Notes: generated by a model not told the origin, from the letters alone. 64,000 bases of DNA from Bacillota bacterium (GCA_023397905.1 JAEWSZ010000102.1:1-64000); one strand, 5' to 3'. Counted from the stretch's first letter, positions 1 to 8,636 are shown. Numbers and translations: made by a program.

Positions 1-617
1 TCATATACTTCGCATTACTGCGTCAGATTTCCTGTCCTGCGGTACTCACCTATCACATAGGCTCTGTTCCTCGGCAGTCATCTTCCTTGTACTGCTCGTA
101 TCTGCCATTTCAAATTTTAGAATGATATATATTCTGCATTGCTGCATTACATACATCTATCATTTCCAACCTCTAAAAGCGTTGTTGTCACTGCTTTTCA
201 AGGTTTTTTCGCTGTTCATTTGTCACAAACAGCTTAATTATAATATCACGTCATTTACCCGGTGTCAACACTTTTTTAAATTTCTTTCGGCTGAGCAAAC
301 AGCCTGTCTGTCCTTTAATCTGTGCTGTCCAAAGTAGCGACGGCTTATATATACTAACACAATTCGGTTTTTATTGTCAAGGTTAAACCATGTATTTTAT
401 TTTGATTATGGACAATTATTCCGAAATATATCATCATACTTAATGTGTTCTAGAAAGTTCTGCTGTTTTCTTACAGATACAAGGTTTATATATGACTTTT
501 TCCCGCCTTTCTTACGGCCATGTTTTTGCGTAAAACAAATGATAGAGGTTTAAATCTATAAAAGGCAGGTTATGACTTAAATTTCTGCGTTTAATATTGC
601 GGGGTTTTCCATATATT
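1..617. other. no recognisable gene
   Basis: About 600 bases at the left edge hold no ORF with a recognisable protein. Positions 1-120, read on the minus strand, contain a short start-like stretch (M-A-D-T-S-S-T-R-K-M-T-A-E-E) that runs into a stop after about 20 codons and seems to continue in another frame. It may be a decayed gene end or nothing. The rest is AT-rich with no tRNA, repeat or hairpin that I can support. Confidence 0.5.
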
Positions 618-648
618 AAAAATAGCGGGGCTTATGCACCGCTATTTT
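618..648. terminator. intrinsic terminator after the sigma-factor operon
   Basis: AAAATAGCGG (619-628) pairs perfectly with CCGCTATTTT (639-648) across a 10-nt loop. Read on the minus strand the stem is followed by a short T-run, so it fits the end of the operon whose last gene stops at 724. The A/T flanks would let it act in both directions. Confidence 0.75.
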
Positions 649-657
649 GATATTTAC

Positions 658-742
658 AAGTATTTTAATCTTTTAATTATGGTCTTTTATTACAGTCTTT
701 TAATATATATTATAGTCTTTTTGCTACAGTCTTTTTATTATA
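658..742 (-). repeat. degenerate short tandem repeats at the 3' end of the RsbW-like gene
   Basis: On the minus strand about five degenerate units of 13-20 nt follow one another, each a variant of TAATAAAAGACTG. The first unit coincides with the last codons of the RsbW-like gene that stops at 724. The others lie beyond the stop codon. The pattern looks like slippage duplication of the gene end. No function is apparent. Confidence 0.55.
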
Positions 743-1143
743 GACACTCTATTGCCGCATCTGTTGAATTTTACCCTGTCGCACAGCTGCTCCACAATGA
801 TCAGGCCTCTTCCGTGTTCGCACAGGGATTCATTCCTGGACTCGATATATTCATCCAGCCTCTCCATATTCATCTTATCCGTAAAACCACAGCCTTCGTC
901 TTTTACGCTGATATATAAAGAATCGTCATTCAGCAGCTTGAAAGTTACTTTAGCCACCTTTTCATCTTCGCAATTATTGCCATGGCACATGGCATTGACT
1001 ATCAATTCATTGAGCACCACTTTTATTTCAAATAAAATATCATCGCACACACAGTGCTCCGATTGTATGGTCTTCAGAACTGAGTCAATAGTGCAGGCAA
1101 GTCTTCTGATATCATGCCTGACGGTAAAAGTAACGGCTTTCAC
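724..1143 (-). CDS. RsbW/SpoIIAB-like anti-sigma serine kinase
   Basis: This is a small GHKL-fold ATP-binding protein of the RsbW/SpoIIAB type. Such proteins sequester a sigma factor and phosphorylate the matching STAS antagonist. With residues counted from the upstream GTG at 1155, the N box holds E50, N54, H58 and N60, the G1 box is D86-E-G-C-G90, and the G2 box is H114-G-R-G117, so ATP binding looks intact. I prefer the second GTG (1143), because AGGTGG lies 8 nt upstream of it; the GTG at 1155 adds four residues. It is the last gene of the operon, 75 nt after the sigma gene. Its ATP site is better preserved than that of the RsbW-like gene before the sigma gene, so it may be the active kinase, or it may belong to another partner-switching pair. 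Confidence 0.8.
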   Translation of the reverse strand: MKAVTFTVRHDIRRLACTIDSVLKTIQSEHCVCDDILFEIKVVLNELIVNAMCHGNNCEDEKVAKVTFKLLNDDSLYISVKDEGCGFTDKMNMERLDEYIESRNESLCEHGRGLIIVEQLCDRVKFNRCGNRVSIIKRL

Positions 1144-1218
1144 AATTACACCCACCTAAATCTATAATAATAAATTAATACCCCATATTTATTGATGTAA
1201 ACATTTATATTTATAAAT

Positions 1219-1965
1219 TTATAGCAAGCTTCTAAATTTATCCAGAATTTTCTTTTCCATTCTGGATATGTACATCTGAGATACACCGAATTTTTCAGCA
1301 ATTTGCTTTTGCGTATAATTATGCATATAGCGCATTGTGATGAACTCCCTCTCCACTTCACCGAAAAATTTGAGAGTTCTCTCCAGGAAATCCCTGTTTT
1401 CAATTTTCTCATAGGTCTTCTCGTCATAGCCCAGAGTATCGCCAAAATCGGAATCATTATCCTGATAAACGCTCTGGTCAAGCGATTTGATGGTGTTTGA
1501 GCTGCCTGCTTCAATTATTTCAAGCACGGTTTCCACGCTGATCCCCATATGGGCCGCTATTTCATCCGCCCTGGGTATCCTGCTGAGCTTCTGTGTCAAT
1601 TCATCACGTGCGTTGTTAAGGCTCTGCCTTGCCTCATAAAGCCTTCTTGGAATTTTTATCGTAGTGCTTTTGTCCCTGAAGAATCTTTTGATCTCTCCAA
1701 GGATGGTAGGCGTGGCAAAGCTTATAAATTTTACGCCCTTGTCCGGGCTGAACCGCTCCACGGCCTTGATCAATGCCATGCAGGCCACCTGAAAAATGTC
1801 GTCGTAATCCACTCCCCGGTTGACAAATTTCCTGGACAGAAATTCCGCAAGGCTCAAATATTTGGACACTATGGCATTTCTATAAGAAACATCCCCGGTA
1901 TTGATGTATTGCATAAACAATTCCGAATCTTCCGCTTTTAACATCTTCTCATTTATTTGATCCAT
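1219..1965 (-). CDS. sigB: RNA polymerase sigma factor, SigB/SigF/SigG family
   Basis: This 248-residue sigma-70 protein has the length and layout of the general-stress/sporulation SigB-SigF-SigG group. Region 2 includes F-I-S-F-A-T and the basic R-F-F-R-D segment (about residues 75-105), region 3 follows, and region 4 has a clear helix-turn-helix (Q-K-Q-I-A-E-K-F-G-V-S, about 220-240). Its ribosome site, GGAGA, lies within the last codons of the preceding RsbW-like gene, whose stop is 3 nt before the ATG, so the two are probably translationally coupled. The order rsbV, rsbW-like, sigma matches sigB operons of clostridia and also resembles spoIIA. The lack of other sporulation genes nearby favours a stress-type sigma-B role, but sigma-F-like function cannot be excluded. 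Confidence 0.85.
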   Translation of the reverse strand: MDQINEKMLKAEDSELFMQYINTGDVSYRNAIVSKYLSLAEFLSRKFVNRGVDYDDIFQVACMALIKAVERFSPDKGVKFISFATPTILGEIKRFFRDKSTTIKIPRRLYEARQSLNNARDELTQKLSRIPRADEIAAHMGISVETVLEIIEAGSSNTIKSLDQSVYQDNDSDFGDTLGYDEKTYEKIENRDFLERTLKFFGEVEREFITMRYMHNYTQKQIAEKFGVSQMYISRMEKKILDKFRSLL

Positions 1966-1968
1966 AGA

Positions 1969-2355
1969 TTAATCTCCGATCTTTTTGGTCATAACTATGG
2001 AATAGTCTTCATTATAAAGCTCAACAGAATCCATAAGGGCTTTCATGATATATAAGCCGTACTCGTTCTCCAGCGATTCGCTGAAACATTTCAGCTGGAA
2101 TTCCTCACCCGTGAATGTAATTTTAAGCTTATTGCCGTCAATGTCGAAGGCCACCCTGTACTGGCTTATTTCTTCTCCTGCTTTAGACAATATAATATTA
2201 CAGACCTCAGATACAGCTACCTTGATATCCTCCACCTCATCAATATTGAAACCTATTCTGTTGGCAACACTTGAGGCGGCCAGTCTTGCGGTACTGACAT
2301 ATTCGCCCTTGGCCGGTAAAATAAGTGTAACTCTGTCGGAAATATCATTATTCAT
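1969..2355 (-). CDS. degenerate RsbW-like anti-sigma factor
   Basis: This 128-residue protein lies directly upstream of the sigma gene, where RsbW or SpoIIAB is expected. The N-terminal region (V-T-L-I-L-P-A-K-G-E-Y) and the helix V-A-V-S-E-V-C-N match RsbW. However, the G1 and G2 nucleotide-binding boxes are poor: no D-x-G-x-G is visible, and the C-terminal G-L-Y-I-M replaces the usual glycine loop. It may bind sigma without being a kinase, or use an altered ATP site. The start is well supported by AAAGGAGA upstream of the ATG. It sits between rsbV (75 nt upstream) and the sigma gene (3 nt downstream). Confidence 0.75.
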   Translation of the reverse strand: MNNDISDRVTLILPAKGEYVSTARLAASSVANRIGFNIDEVEDIKVAVSEVCNIILSKAGEEISQYRVAFDIDGNKLKITFTGEEFQLKCFSESLENEYGLYIMKALMDSVELYNEDYSIVMTKKIGD

Positions 2356-2430
2356 ATGCCGATCTCCTTTTAATTATTAAAAAATAGGTACACGGTTATG
2401 TGTACCCATGATTAGTCAGGCGTAAACTCT

Positions 2431-2751
2431 TTATTCTTCAAGTTTGAACAATTTATCCAGGCCTGTGATAATAAATAATTTTTTAATATTATCTTTTAGG
2501 TTGCAGATGTGAATATCGTTATTATCCTTGCGTATTTCCTTGAGCGCGCCGACAAGTATCCCCAGGCCGGTGCTGTCAATATAGGTCAATTCCCTGCAAT
2601 CTATAAAAATATCACCCCTGCACGAATTAACTACTTCGTTCAATTCGTTTTTAAAGGATTGAGATGTATAAATATCAATCTCACCCGAAAGGAATATCCT
2701 GGTCTTGTCACCTTCTAAATCCCTGGTTACTTTGAGTTCACTGCTTTCCAT
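2431..2751 (-). CDS. rsbV: STAS-domain anti-anti-sigma factor
   Basis: This 106-residue single-STAS protein is of the RsbV/SpoIIAA type. In the family the unphosphorylated form binds the anti-sigma kinase and frees sigma, and phosphorylation of one serine switches it off. That serine is visible as Ser60 in the motif Y-I-D-S-T-G-L-G. The length and the beta-alpha pattern are complete. The start ATG is preceded by GGGGG at about 7 nt. It is the first gene of the four-gene sigma cluster and lies 66 nt after the J-domain-like gene, from which it is separated by a GC-rich hairpin. Confidence 0.88.
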   Translation of the reverse strand: MESSELKVTRDLEGDKTRIFLSGEIDIYTSQSFKNELNEVVNSCRGDIFIDCRELTYIDSTGLGILVGALKEIRKDNNDIHICNLKDNIKKLFIITGLDKLFKLEE

Positions 2752-2778
2752 ACTATAAGCCCCCTTTGCCTGTAATAT

Positions 2779-2806
2779 AACGCCTGCGCCGAAGCCGTCC
2801 GGCGTT
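2779..2806 (-). other. GC-rich hairpin before rsbV
   Basis: AACGCC (2779-2784) pairs with GGCGTT (2801-2806), with further short GC pairing inside. It lies between the J-domain-like gene and rsbV on the same strand. There is no T-run, so it is a weak terminator or a 5' structure of the rsbV transcript. Confidence 0.35.
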
Positions 2807-2817
2807 GTTCAATCAAT

Positions 2818-3729
2818 TTATTTTGCAAACAACTTTACCAGCTTTAGTATCAGGTCCAGATTTTCCGCCCCCGCCCTGATAACCAATATTTTCTCGGGCC
2901 CGACCACATCCAGGCCTTTAAAAAATTCACTGTTTGTCACGTCAATACCATATAGCTGAGGTTCGGTATCCTTATATGTCTTGGGCTTTCTCTCGCTGTT
3001 CATATCCTTTGGTTCTTCCCATTCGTCTACCACCCGGAGCTTTAAATAATCGCTCTTTGACACATCGATATCCAGATCCTTTGCAATGCCTCCCATATCC
3101 ATAAAGGCCCCATTGGTGGCATAGCTGTCATAAGCGTATTTATTCACCAGAAACAAATCCGTATCAGAGGCGGCTATGAGCACCATGGCCTTCTGCATGT
3201 ATGCATAGGCCTGAGGATCATTTGAATCCCCGGACAGCATGGCGGAATCAACGGAAATTTCCTTAATTTCAGGAACGTTTTCTTTGATCTTATTCTCGAA
3301 ACCGTCCACGGCCTGCTGATTTACGATTCCCAGCATTCCAATGGTTATATCCGGCTCCACTCTTGTGACAAAGGATCTTATTGTAAATGCTATGACAATA
3401 ACAGCTATAATGCCAATCAATATATGAAACTTATGATAATGAAAAAAGTTGTCGGCCTTTTTCCTGTCTATCCCCACCTTTTGAAAGGCTTTATCCGTAT
3501 AAGTTTCCTTTCTCTCGACCTTTGGCTCATCCACCTCATAGCCCATTATTATCCGGTATGCGTCGGTGCACTTCTGAAAGGTATATTCGGCGCTTTCATC
3601 AAGGTTGCCTTCCTGCTTCAGAATACGATGCTTTTTGAGTATGACGTCATATCTCTTTTCAATTTCTTCCTTTGAGGAGTCCTTTGTGACTCCCAGTATT
3701 GCTCTTGCCTCTTGCAATGTGTATTTCAT
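2818..3729 (-). CDS. membrane-anchored J-domain-like protein
   Basis: Residues 1-65 resemble a DnaJ J domain (A-R-A-I-L-G-V near the start, then two long helices), but the catalytic HPD tripeptide is absent: the loop reads L-K-K-H-R. It therefore probably cannot stimulate DnaK ATPase in the usual way. One membrane segment spans about residues 101-121, and the remaining 180 residues would face outside; I recognise no family in them. ATG is the likely start. The next gene upstream is lysS and the next downstream is rsbV, so a tie to the stress-sigma cluster is possible but only inferred from position. Confidence 0.7.
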   Translation of the reverse strand: MKYTLQEARAILGVTKDSSKEEIEKRYDVILKKHRILKQEGNLDESAEYTFQKCTDAYRIIMGYEVDEPKVERKETYTDKAFQKVGIDRKKADNFFHYHKFHILIGIIAVIVIAFTIRSFVTRVEPDITIGMLGIVNQQAVDGFENKIKENVPEIKEISVDSAMLSGDSNDPQAYAYMQKAMVLIAASDTDLFLVNKYAYDSYATNGAFMDMGGIAKDLDIDVSKSDYLKLRVVDEWEEPKDMNSERKPKTYKDTEPQLYGIDVTNSEFFKGLDVVGPEKILVIRAGAENLDLILKLVKLFAK

Positions 3730-3833
3730 AATTAATCACCATGTGCCCCATATGTGCAAATCCGTCCCCATTGACTTTCTGAACTTTTCAGGCCCTTTTC
3801 CATCACGGGGGTTAATATATAAAATCAGGTATC

Positions 3834-5336
3834 TCAATCCCTGGGCTTCATCGTCGGGAACAGCAGAATATCCCTGATGGAAACCGAATCTGTCAGCAGT
3901 ATGATAAGCCTGTCAACTCCGACTCCCAATCCGCCCGTAGGAGGCATCCCATATTCCAATGCGGTTACGTAGTCCTCATCCATCATATTTGCTTCTTCAT
4001 CGCCGGAGTCCCTCTTCTTGACCTGGTTTATAAATCTCTCTTTCTGGTCGACAGGGTCATTCAGCTCCGAATAGGCATTTGCCATCTCTCTTCCTGTTAT
4101 AAACAATTCAAACCGCTCGGTAAGTTCCGGGCAATCTGGCTTTCTCTTGGTAAGCGGCGATACTTCCACCGGATAATCATATATAAAGGTAGGCTGGATC
4201 AGATTTCCCTCGGCAAATTCTTCAAACATAAGGTTCAGAATGTCTCCGCGTGTCATACCTTCCTTTACGTGAACCTTCTTTTCTTCCGCTGCGGCCTTTG
4301 CCTCCTGATCCGTCTTTATACCGTCAAAGTCGACGCCCGCATATTTCTTGACAGCCTCTATCATTGACAGCCTGTTCCATGGCGGAGTCAGGTCAACCTC
4401 CTGCCCCTGATATACTATTTTTGTCGTTCCAAGGGTTTCCAGCGCTACGGTTGAAAAAAGGCTTTCGGTAAGCTCCATCATACCCTTGTAGTCGTTGTAT
4501 GCTTCATATACCTCCATCAGGGTGAATTCAGGATTATGCTTTACGGACATTCCTTCATTCCTGAACATTCTGCCCATTTCATATACCTTTTCCATACCGC
4601 CCACTATAAGCCTCTTAAGATACAGCTCGGGAGCTATTCTGAGGTACAGGTCGATATCAAGGGTATTGTGATGGGTGATAAAAGGCCTTGCGGTGGCGCC
4701 GCCGGGAATTGTGTTCAGCAGCGGGGTATCCACCTCCAGAAATCCCCTGTCATCCAGGAATTTTCTGATAGCTTTGATTATTTTGCTTCTGAGTATAAAT
4801 GTATTTTTTACTTCCGGGTTTACAATCAGGTCAACATACCTCTGCCTGTATCTCAAATCGGTATCCTTCAAGCCGTGCCATTTTTCCGGCAGGGGCTGAA
4901 GCGATTTTGACAAAAGCGTGATTTCTTTGACCTTTATGGATATCTGGCCCATATGTGTCTTGAATATCTCGCCTTTTACTCCCACGATATCGCCTATATC
5001 ATATTTTTTGAACATTTCATAGCTTTCGTCTCCAACCTCGTCTTTTCTGACGTACAGCTGAATCCGGCCGTCCCTGTCCTGCAGATCGCAGAAACCGGCC
5101 TTACCCATTCCCCTTTTGGACATAAGCCTTCCTGCAATGGAAGTCTGCTGGCCTTCCAGCGCTTCGAAATTGTCTAAAATATATTTAGCTGAATGAACCA
5201 CATCATATTTTACTATTTTAAAAGGATCACTGTTTTTATCCTGTAAATCCTTCAGCTTTGCACGTCTGATCTTAAGTATCTCGCTTAAATCCTGTTCTTC
5301 ATTCTGCTGATCCAACTGCATATTCTCGTCCGACAT
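3834..5336 (-). CDS. lysS: lysyl-tRNA synthetase, class II
   Basis: LysS charges tRNA-Lys with lysine using ATP. The protein has the N-terminal OB-fold anticodon-binding domain (about residues 55-160, with G-R-L-M-S-K-R-G-M-G-K) and a class II catalytic core. Motif 2 is F-R-N-E-G after the substrate loop P-E-L-Y-L-K-R, and motif 3 is G-V-G-V-D-R-L near the C-terminus. Length (about 500 residues) is normal. Two ATGs are available. The inner one (5336) is chosen because GGAGG lies 6 nt before it, whereas at 5342 the GGAGG would touch the start codon. A terminator separates it from greA upstream, so it should have its own promoter; no T-box was seen. Confidence 0.95.
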   Translation of the reverse strand: MSDENMQLDQQNEEQDLSEILKIRRAKLKDLQDKNSDPFKIVKYDVVHSAKYILDNFEALEGQQTSIAGRLMSKRGMGKAGFCDLQDRDGRIQLYVRKDEVGDESYEMFKKYDIGDIVGVKGEIFKTHMGQISIKVKEITLLSKSLQPLPEKWHGLKDTDLRYRQRYVDLIVNPEVKNTFILRSKIIKAIRKFLDDRGFLEVDTPLLNTIPGGATARPFITHHNTLDIDLYLRIAPELYLKRLIVGGMEKVYEMGRMFRNEGMSVKHNPEFTLMEVYEAYNDYKGMMELTESLFSTVALETLGTTKIVYQGQEVDLTPPWNRLSMIEAVKKYAGVDFDGIKTDQEAKAAAEEKKVHVKEGMTRGDILNLMFEEFAEGNLIQPTFIYDYPVEVSPLTKRKPDCPELTERFELFITGREMANAYSELNDPVDQKERFINQVKKRDSGDEEANMMDEDYVTALEYGMPPTGGLGVGVDRLIILLTDSVSIRDILLFPTMKPRD

Positions 5337-5413
5337 TGACATCCTCCAAAAGTTTGCTCATTAGTGATTTTTATAATAACGGCGCCAATTGCCCGGCTCC
5401 GTTCGCCTCGCTA

Positions 5414-5447
5414 CAAAAAACAGTCTACATCCTTAATGTAAACTGTT
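5414..5447 (-). terminator. intrinsic terminator of greA
   Basis: On the minus strand AACAGTTTACAT (5436-5447) and ATGTAGACTGTT (5419-5430) form a 12-bp stem with one T-G wobble and a 5-nt loop, followed directly by a T-run (5415-5420). It ends transcription after greA, about 60 nt past its stop codon and about 80 nt before the lysS start. Confidence 0.85.
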
Positions 5448-5507
5448 AGTCTAATTATATATTAATTTTGCTTTAAGTGGCAACAAATTATTGTATACAT
5501 TAATTTT

Positions 5508-5984
5508 TTACTTTGATATTTCAAGTATCTTAAATTTTATCGCTCCGTCCGGCACCTGAACCTCTACCGTATCTCCTTTTTTATGTCCTATCAGAGCCGC
5601 TCCTACAGGAGATTCGTTCGATATTTTGGATTTGACCGGATTAGCTTCCGTAGAGCCTACAATCAGATATACCACTTCTTCTTCAAACTCGATATCAAAA
5701 AGCTGTACTTTTGAACCAAGACTTACAACATCCGTTTTTACATCGTCCTCATCTATCAGACGCGCATGCTTAAGCATGGATTCCAACTGTACTATCCTGC
5801 CTTCTACCTGTGCCTGTTCATTTTTAGCTTCATCATATTCAGAATTTTCCGATATATCTCCAAACGAAAGCGCCTGTTTAATTCTTTCGGCAACTTCCTT
5901 TCTCTTTGTTCCTCTTAAAAATTCCAACTCTTCTTCTAATTTTTTTAAACCCTCGTAAGTTAATACGACTTCTTTTGCTGACAT
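5508..5984 (-). CDS. greA: transcription elongation factor GreA
   Basis: GreA binds the RNA polymerase secondary channel and stimulates cleavage of backtracked RNA. The 158-residue length is typical. The N-terminal coiled coil (about residues 8-75) carries the acidic tip segment D-I-S-E-N-S-E-Y-D-E-A-K. The C-terminal FKBP-like domain includes S-P-V-G-A-A-L-I-G-H-K-K-G-D. The start ATG is preceded by AGGAGAGGG. It stands alone, with a terminator after it and a 310-base gene-free gap before it. Confidence 0.95.
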   Translation of the reverse strand: MSAKEVVLTYEGLKKLEEELEFLRGTKRKEVAERIKQALSFGDISENSEYDEAKNEQAQVEGRIVQLESMLKHARLIDEDDVKTDVVSLGSKVQLFDIEFEEEVVYLIVGSTEANPVKSKISNESPVGAALIGHKKGDTVEVQVPDGAIKFKILEISK

Positions 5985-6294
5985 TTGAAGCCCTCTCCTT
6001 TACCGTTAATTTTTTCCGCTAACCTCAACACAATTAAAAAGTGTTTTTTTGTAATCTTATCTCCATAATTGCATCATTATATACAACATATTTCACAAAT
6101 TTAGAAAAAATTTATAAGCCTTGGTCAGCTATAGTGCTAACTAATTATAAATTACATATAAAATAATGTCAAGAAGCCAGCCACCAATATTTTACAGCTA
6201 TTTATAACCGGATTAAACAGTAAAATACAATAATAATAAAAGAATATGCGGTATATCCCTTTTTAGACCTTACTGCCAACAAATTTTTTTAAAA
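5985..6294. other. gene-free gap between greA and guaB
   Basis: This 310-base AT-rich stretch must hold the greA promoter and the end of the guaB transcript. On the minus strand there is a TATAAT-like box about 65 nt upstream of the greA start, but I see no convincing -35. No hairpin terminator, repeat or small ORF stands out. Confidence 0.4.
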
Positions 6295-7800
6295 TCATGA
6301 CGATGACAATTCCTTATCCTTGAGTATTACATCATGAGCTCCGCCCTCTTTGATACTTGTGGCCGATACAAGGGTCAGCCTTGCCTTCTGCTTCAGCTCT
6401 GCAACGCTTAAAGCTCCGCAGTTGCACATGGTGGATTTCACCTTGTAAATGGTGGTATCCAGGTTGTCTTTCAGCTTACCTGCATAAGGTACATAGGAAT
6501 CGACTCCTTCTTCGAATCCCAGCTTTGTATCTCCGCCCAAATCGTATCTCTGCCAGTTGCGGGCACGGTTTGAACCTTCTCCCCAATATTCCTTAACGAA
6601 ATTCCCTCCGACTTTGATTTTTCTGGTAGGGCTTTCGTCAAATCTGGCAAAATATCTTCCCAGCATTACAAAGTCAGCCCCCATAGCCAGCGCCAGAACG
6701 ATGTGGTAATCGTGGACAATTCCGCCGTCTGAACATATGGGAACATATACTCCCGTTTCTCTCAGATATTCATCCCTGGCCTGTGAAACCTCAATAACCG
6801 ACGACGCCTGCCCTCTGCCTATACCCTTCTGCTCTCTTGTGATACATATGGAACCTCCGCCGATACCGACCTTTACGAAATCCGCACCAGCGTCGACAAG
6901 ATATCTGAAGCCTTCCCTGTCAACCACATTTCCGGCTCCCACTTTCACTTCCCCGTTGAAGTTTTCCTTTATCCACTTTATAGTATCGGACTGCCACTCG
7001 CTGTAGCCGTCGGATGAATCGATACAGACCACGTCAACGCCGGCTTCCACAAGCGCCGTTACTCTTTCCTTGTAATCGCGGGTGTTTATTCCCGCACCTA
7101 CGATCAGACGCTTGCTGCTGTCCAAAAGTTCGTTTGGATTTTCCTTGTGGCTGTCATAGTCCTTTCTGAAAACCAGATACACCAGTCTTTGATTGTTGTC
7201 AATTATGGGCAGGCAATTGAGCTTGTGGTTCCATATCATGTCATTTGCCTCTTTTAAGGATATTCCTTCATACGCATAGATCAACTGGGAAAACGGGGTC
7301 ATGAATTCATGAATCTTCTGATCCAGGGACGCCCTGCTCAGCCTGTAATCCCTGCTGGTCACAATCCCTGCCAGCTTTCCGGTTGGAGTGCCGTCTTCGG
7401 TAATGGCTATGGTGGAATGGCCTGTTCTTTCCTTGATATCCACAACGCTTCTCAGCGTGTCGTCAGGCTTTAAATTACTGTCGCTTACCACAAAGCCGGC
7501 TTTGTATTTTTTTACCTTGCGCACCATTTCCGCCTGGTTTTCTATGCTCTGGGAGCCGTAAATAAAAGATATGCCTCCGCATTTTGCCAGAGCGATAGCC
7601 ATATTGTTATCTGAAACAGACTGCATTATAGCTGATGAAACGGGTATATTCAACTGGAGCGACGGTTTTTCGCCTGCCTTGAATTTAACCACTGGCGTCT
7701 TCAGCTCCACATTAACAGGCATACATTCTTTAGTACTTAAATTGGGAATCAGCAGATACTCGCTGAATGTTCTTGATGGTTCACTGTAAAAATAAGCCAT
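6295..7800 (-). CDS. guaB: IMP dehydrogenase (Tritrichomonas-like type)
   Basis: IMP dehydrogenase oxidises IMP to XMP with NAD, the committed step to GMP. The 501-residue protein has a TIM barrel interrupted by a CBS pair (about residues 105-220). The catalytic loop G-I-G-G-G-S-I-C-I-T-R puts the nucleophile at Cys319, and the mobile flap has N-W-Q-R-Y-D with Arg418-Tyr419. From memory, the N-terminus (Y-x-E-P-x-x-T-F-x-E-Y-L-L-I-P), the C319/R418/Y419 numbering and the C-terminal E-G-G-A-H-D-V-I match the Tritrichomonas foetus enzyme much more closely than Bacillus or E. coli GuaB. Its ribosome site is AAGGAGG. It lies downstream of a small membrane-protein gene. Confidence 0.93.
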   Translation of the reverse strand: MAYFYSEPSRTFSEYLLIPNLSTKECMPVNVELKTPVVKFKAGEKPSLQLNIPVSSAIMQSVSDNNMAIALAKCGGISFIYGSQSIENQAEMVRKVKKYKAGFVVSDSNLKPDDTLRSVVDIKERTGHSTIAITEDGTPTGKLAGIVTSRDYRLSRASLDQKIHEFMTPFSQLIYAYEGISLKEANDMIWNHKLNCLPIIDNNQRLVYLVFRKDYDSHKENPNELLDSSKRLIVGAGINTRDYKERVTALVEAGVDVVCIDSSDGYSEWQSDTIKWIKENFNGEVKVGAGNVVDREGFRYLVDAGADFVKVGIGGGSICITREQKGIGRGQASSVIEVSQARDEYLRETGVYVPICSDGGIVHDYHIVLALAMGADFVMLGRYFARFDESPTRKIKVGGNFVKEYWGEGSNRARNWQRYDLGGDTKLGFEEGVDSYVPYAGKLKDNLDTTIYKVKSTMCNCGALSVAELKQKARLTLVSATSIKEGGAHDVILKDKELSSS

Positions 7801-7896
7801 TTTCCAAAATCCTCCTTGACCGGAAAGTTAATATTTATAAAATTATTCAAAAAGCAAAGAACAGATGTCCTTTGCCTTATTTTAATCATTTTTAAA

Positions 7897-8400
7897 TCAC
7901 TCGAATATCTTTCTGGGTATATACTTTCTGAATGATTCAATCATCTTTGGATGGGGTTCAAAAAGTACAACCACTTTTTCGCCGTCCTTGACCGTAGTAA
8001 CGAAATATACATCCGGCGATGCCATTGAAGAAATAGCGCTGATACGTTTTTTTATACTCTGCACATTATGGTCGTATTGGCCGCTTGTCAATTTAGCCAC
8101 AACCTCAAAATCCTTGCAGCTGCCTGAAAAAATCCTCTTTCTCTTTCTCTGGGCGATAATCATGTCAATATCAAGATCGCCGTTTGTTACAATGTATTCG
8201 TACTCGATATTTCTGTTCCTGATAAACATATAGGCCAGGTAACCTATTCCCACGACTATTATGGGTATAAATGTGCTGAGCAGCGCAATAGAGCTTAAAA
8301 TCATTATCAGCAGCAATGCCAATAAAATTATACCCACAACCAGCGCATTGTCCATGCCGGTTTTTTTACGCCTTACTATTTTCTCCTGAAATATATCCAA
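7897..8400 (-). CDS. small membrane protein (DUF6106-like)
   Basis: This 167-residue protein has a basic N-terminus (E-K-I-V-R-R-K-K-T), two adjacent hydrophobic segments at about residues 18-62 and a cytoplasmic C-terminal domain. It resembles clostridial proteins annotated as DUF6106; that name is from memory and the function is unknown. Translation starts at TTG with GGGAGGGG just upstream. It lies about 100 nt upstream of guaB on the same strand, and the two may share a transcript. Confidence 0.65.
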   Translation of the reverse strand: MDIFQEKIVRRKKTGMDNALVVGIILLALLLIMILSSIALLSTFIPIIVVGIGYLAYMFIRNRNIEYEYIVTNGDLDIDMIIAQRKRKRIFSGSCKDFEVVAKLTSGQYDHNVQSIKKRISAISSMASPDVYFVTTVKDGEKVVVLFEPHPKMIESFRKYIPRKIFE

Positions 8401-8636
8401 GTAGACCCCTCCCGCGAAGTTAATCCTACTCCATCCGAAATATTATTTATATAAGTACTCCATATACTAGAGTAATAAGCTTGTTATACATGATAATAAA
8501 TTAATCAGATAATATCAAGTACTTCTTGAATATTATTAATTATTTTTTTACATTCGGCCATATTTATGCCAAATATGTCTATCTTATTATAATAAATTTT
8601 CGTAAAAATACTCAAAGAATCATATCCCTGTATTTT
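8401..8636. other. gap between the groEL terminator and the membrane-protein gene
   Basis: This is AT-rich DNA without an ORF. It must carry the promoter for the DUF6106-like/guaB genes. I see no element I can assign with confidence. Confidence 0.4.

Noticed and set aside
1..120. Short minus-strand stretch resembling the start of a phage terminase small subunit
   Set aside because: Only about 20 codons before a stop, with a frame change and no other phage gene in view; too weak to call.
122..337. 71-codon plus-strand ORF near the left edge
   Set aside because: No ribosome site, no recognisable family, and AT-rich low-complexity composition.
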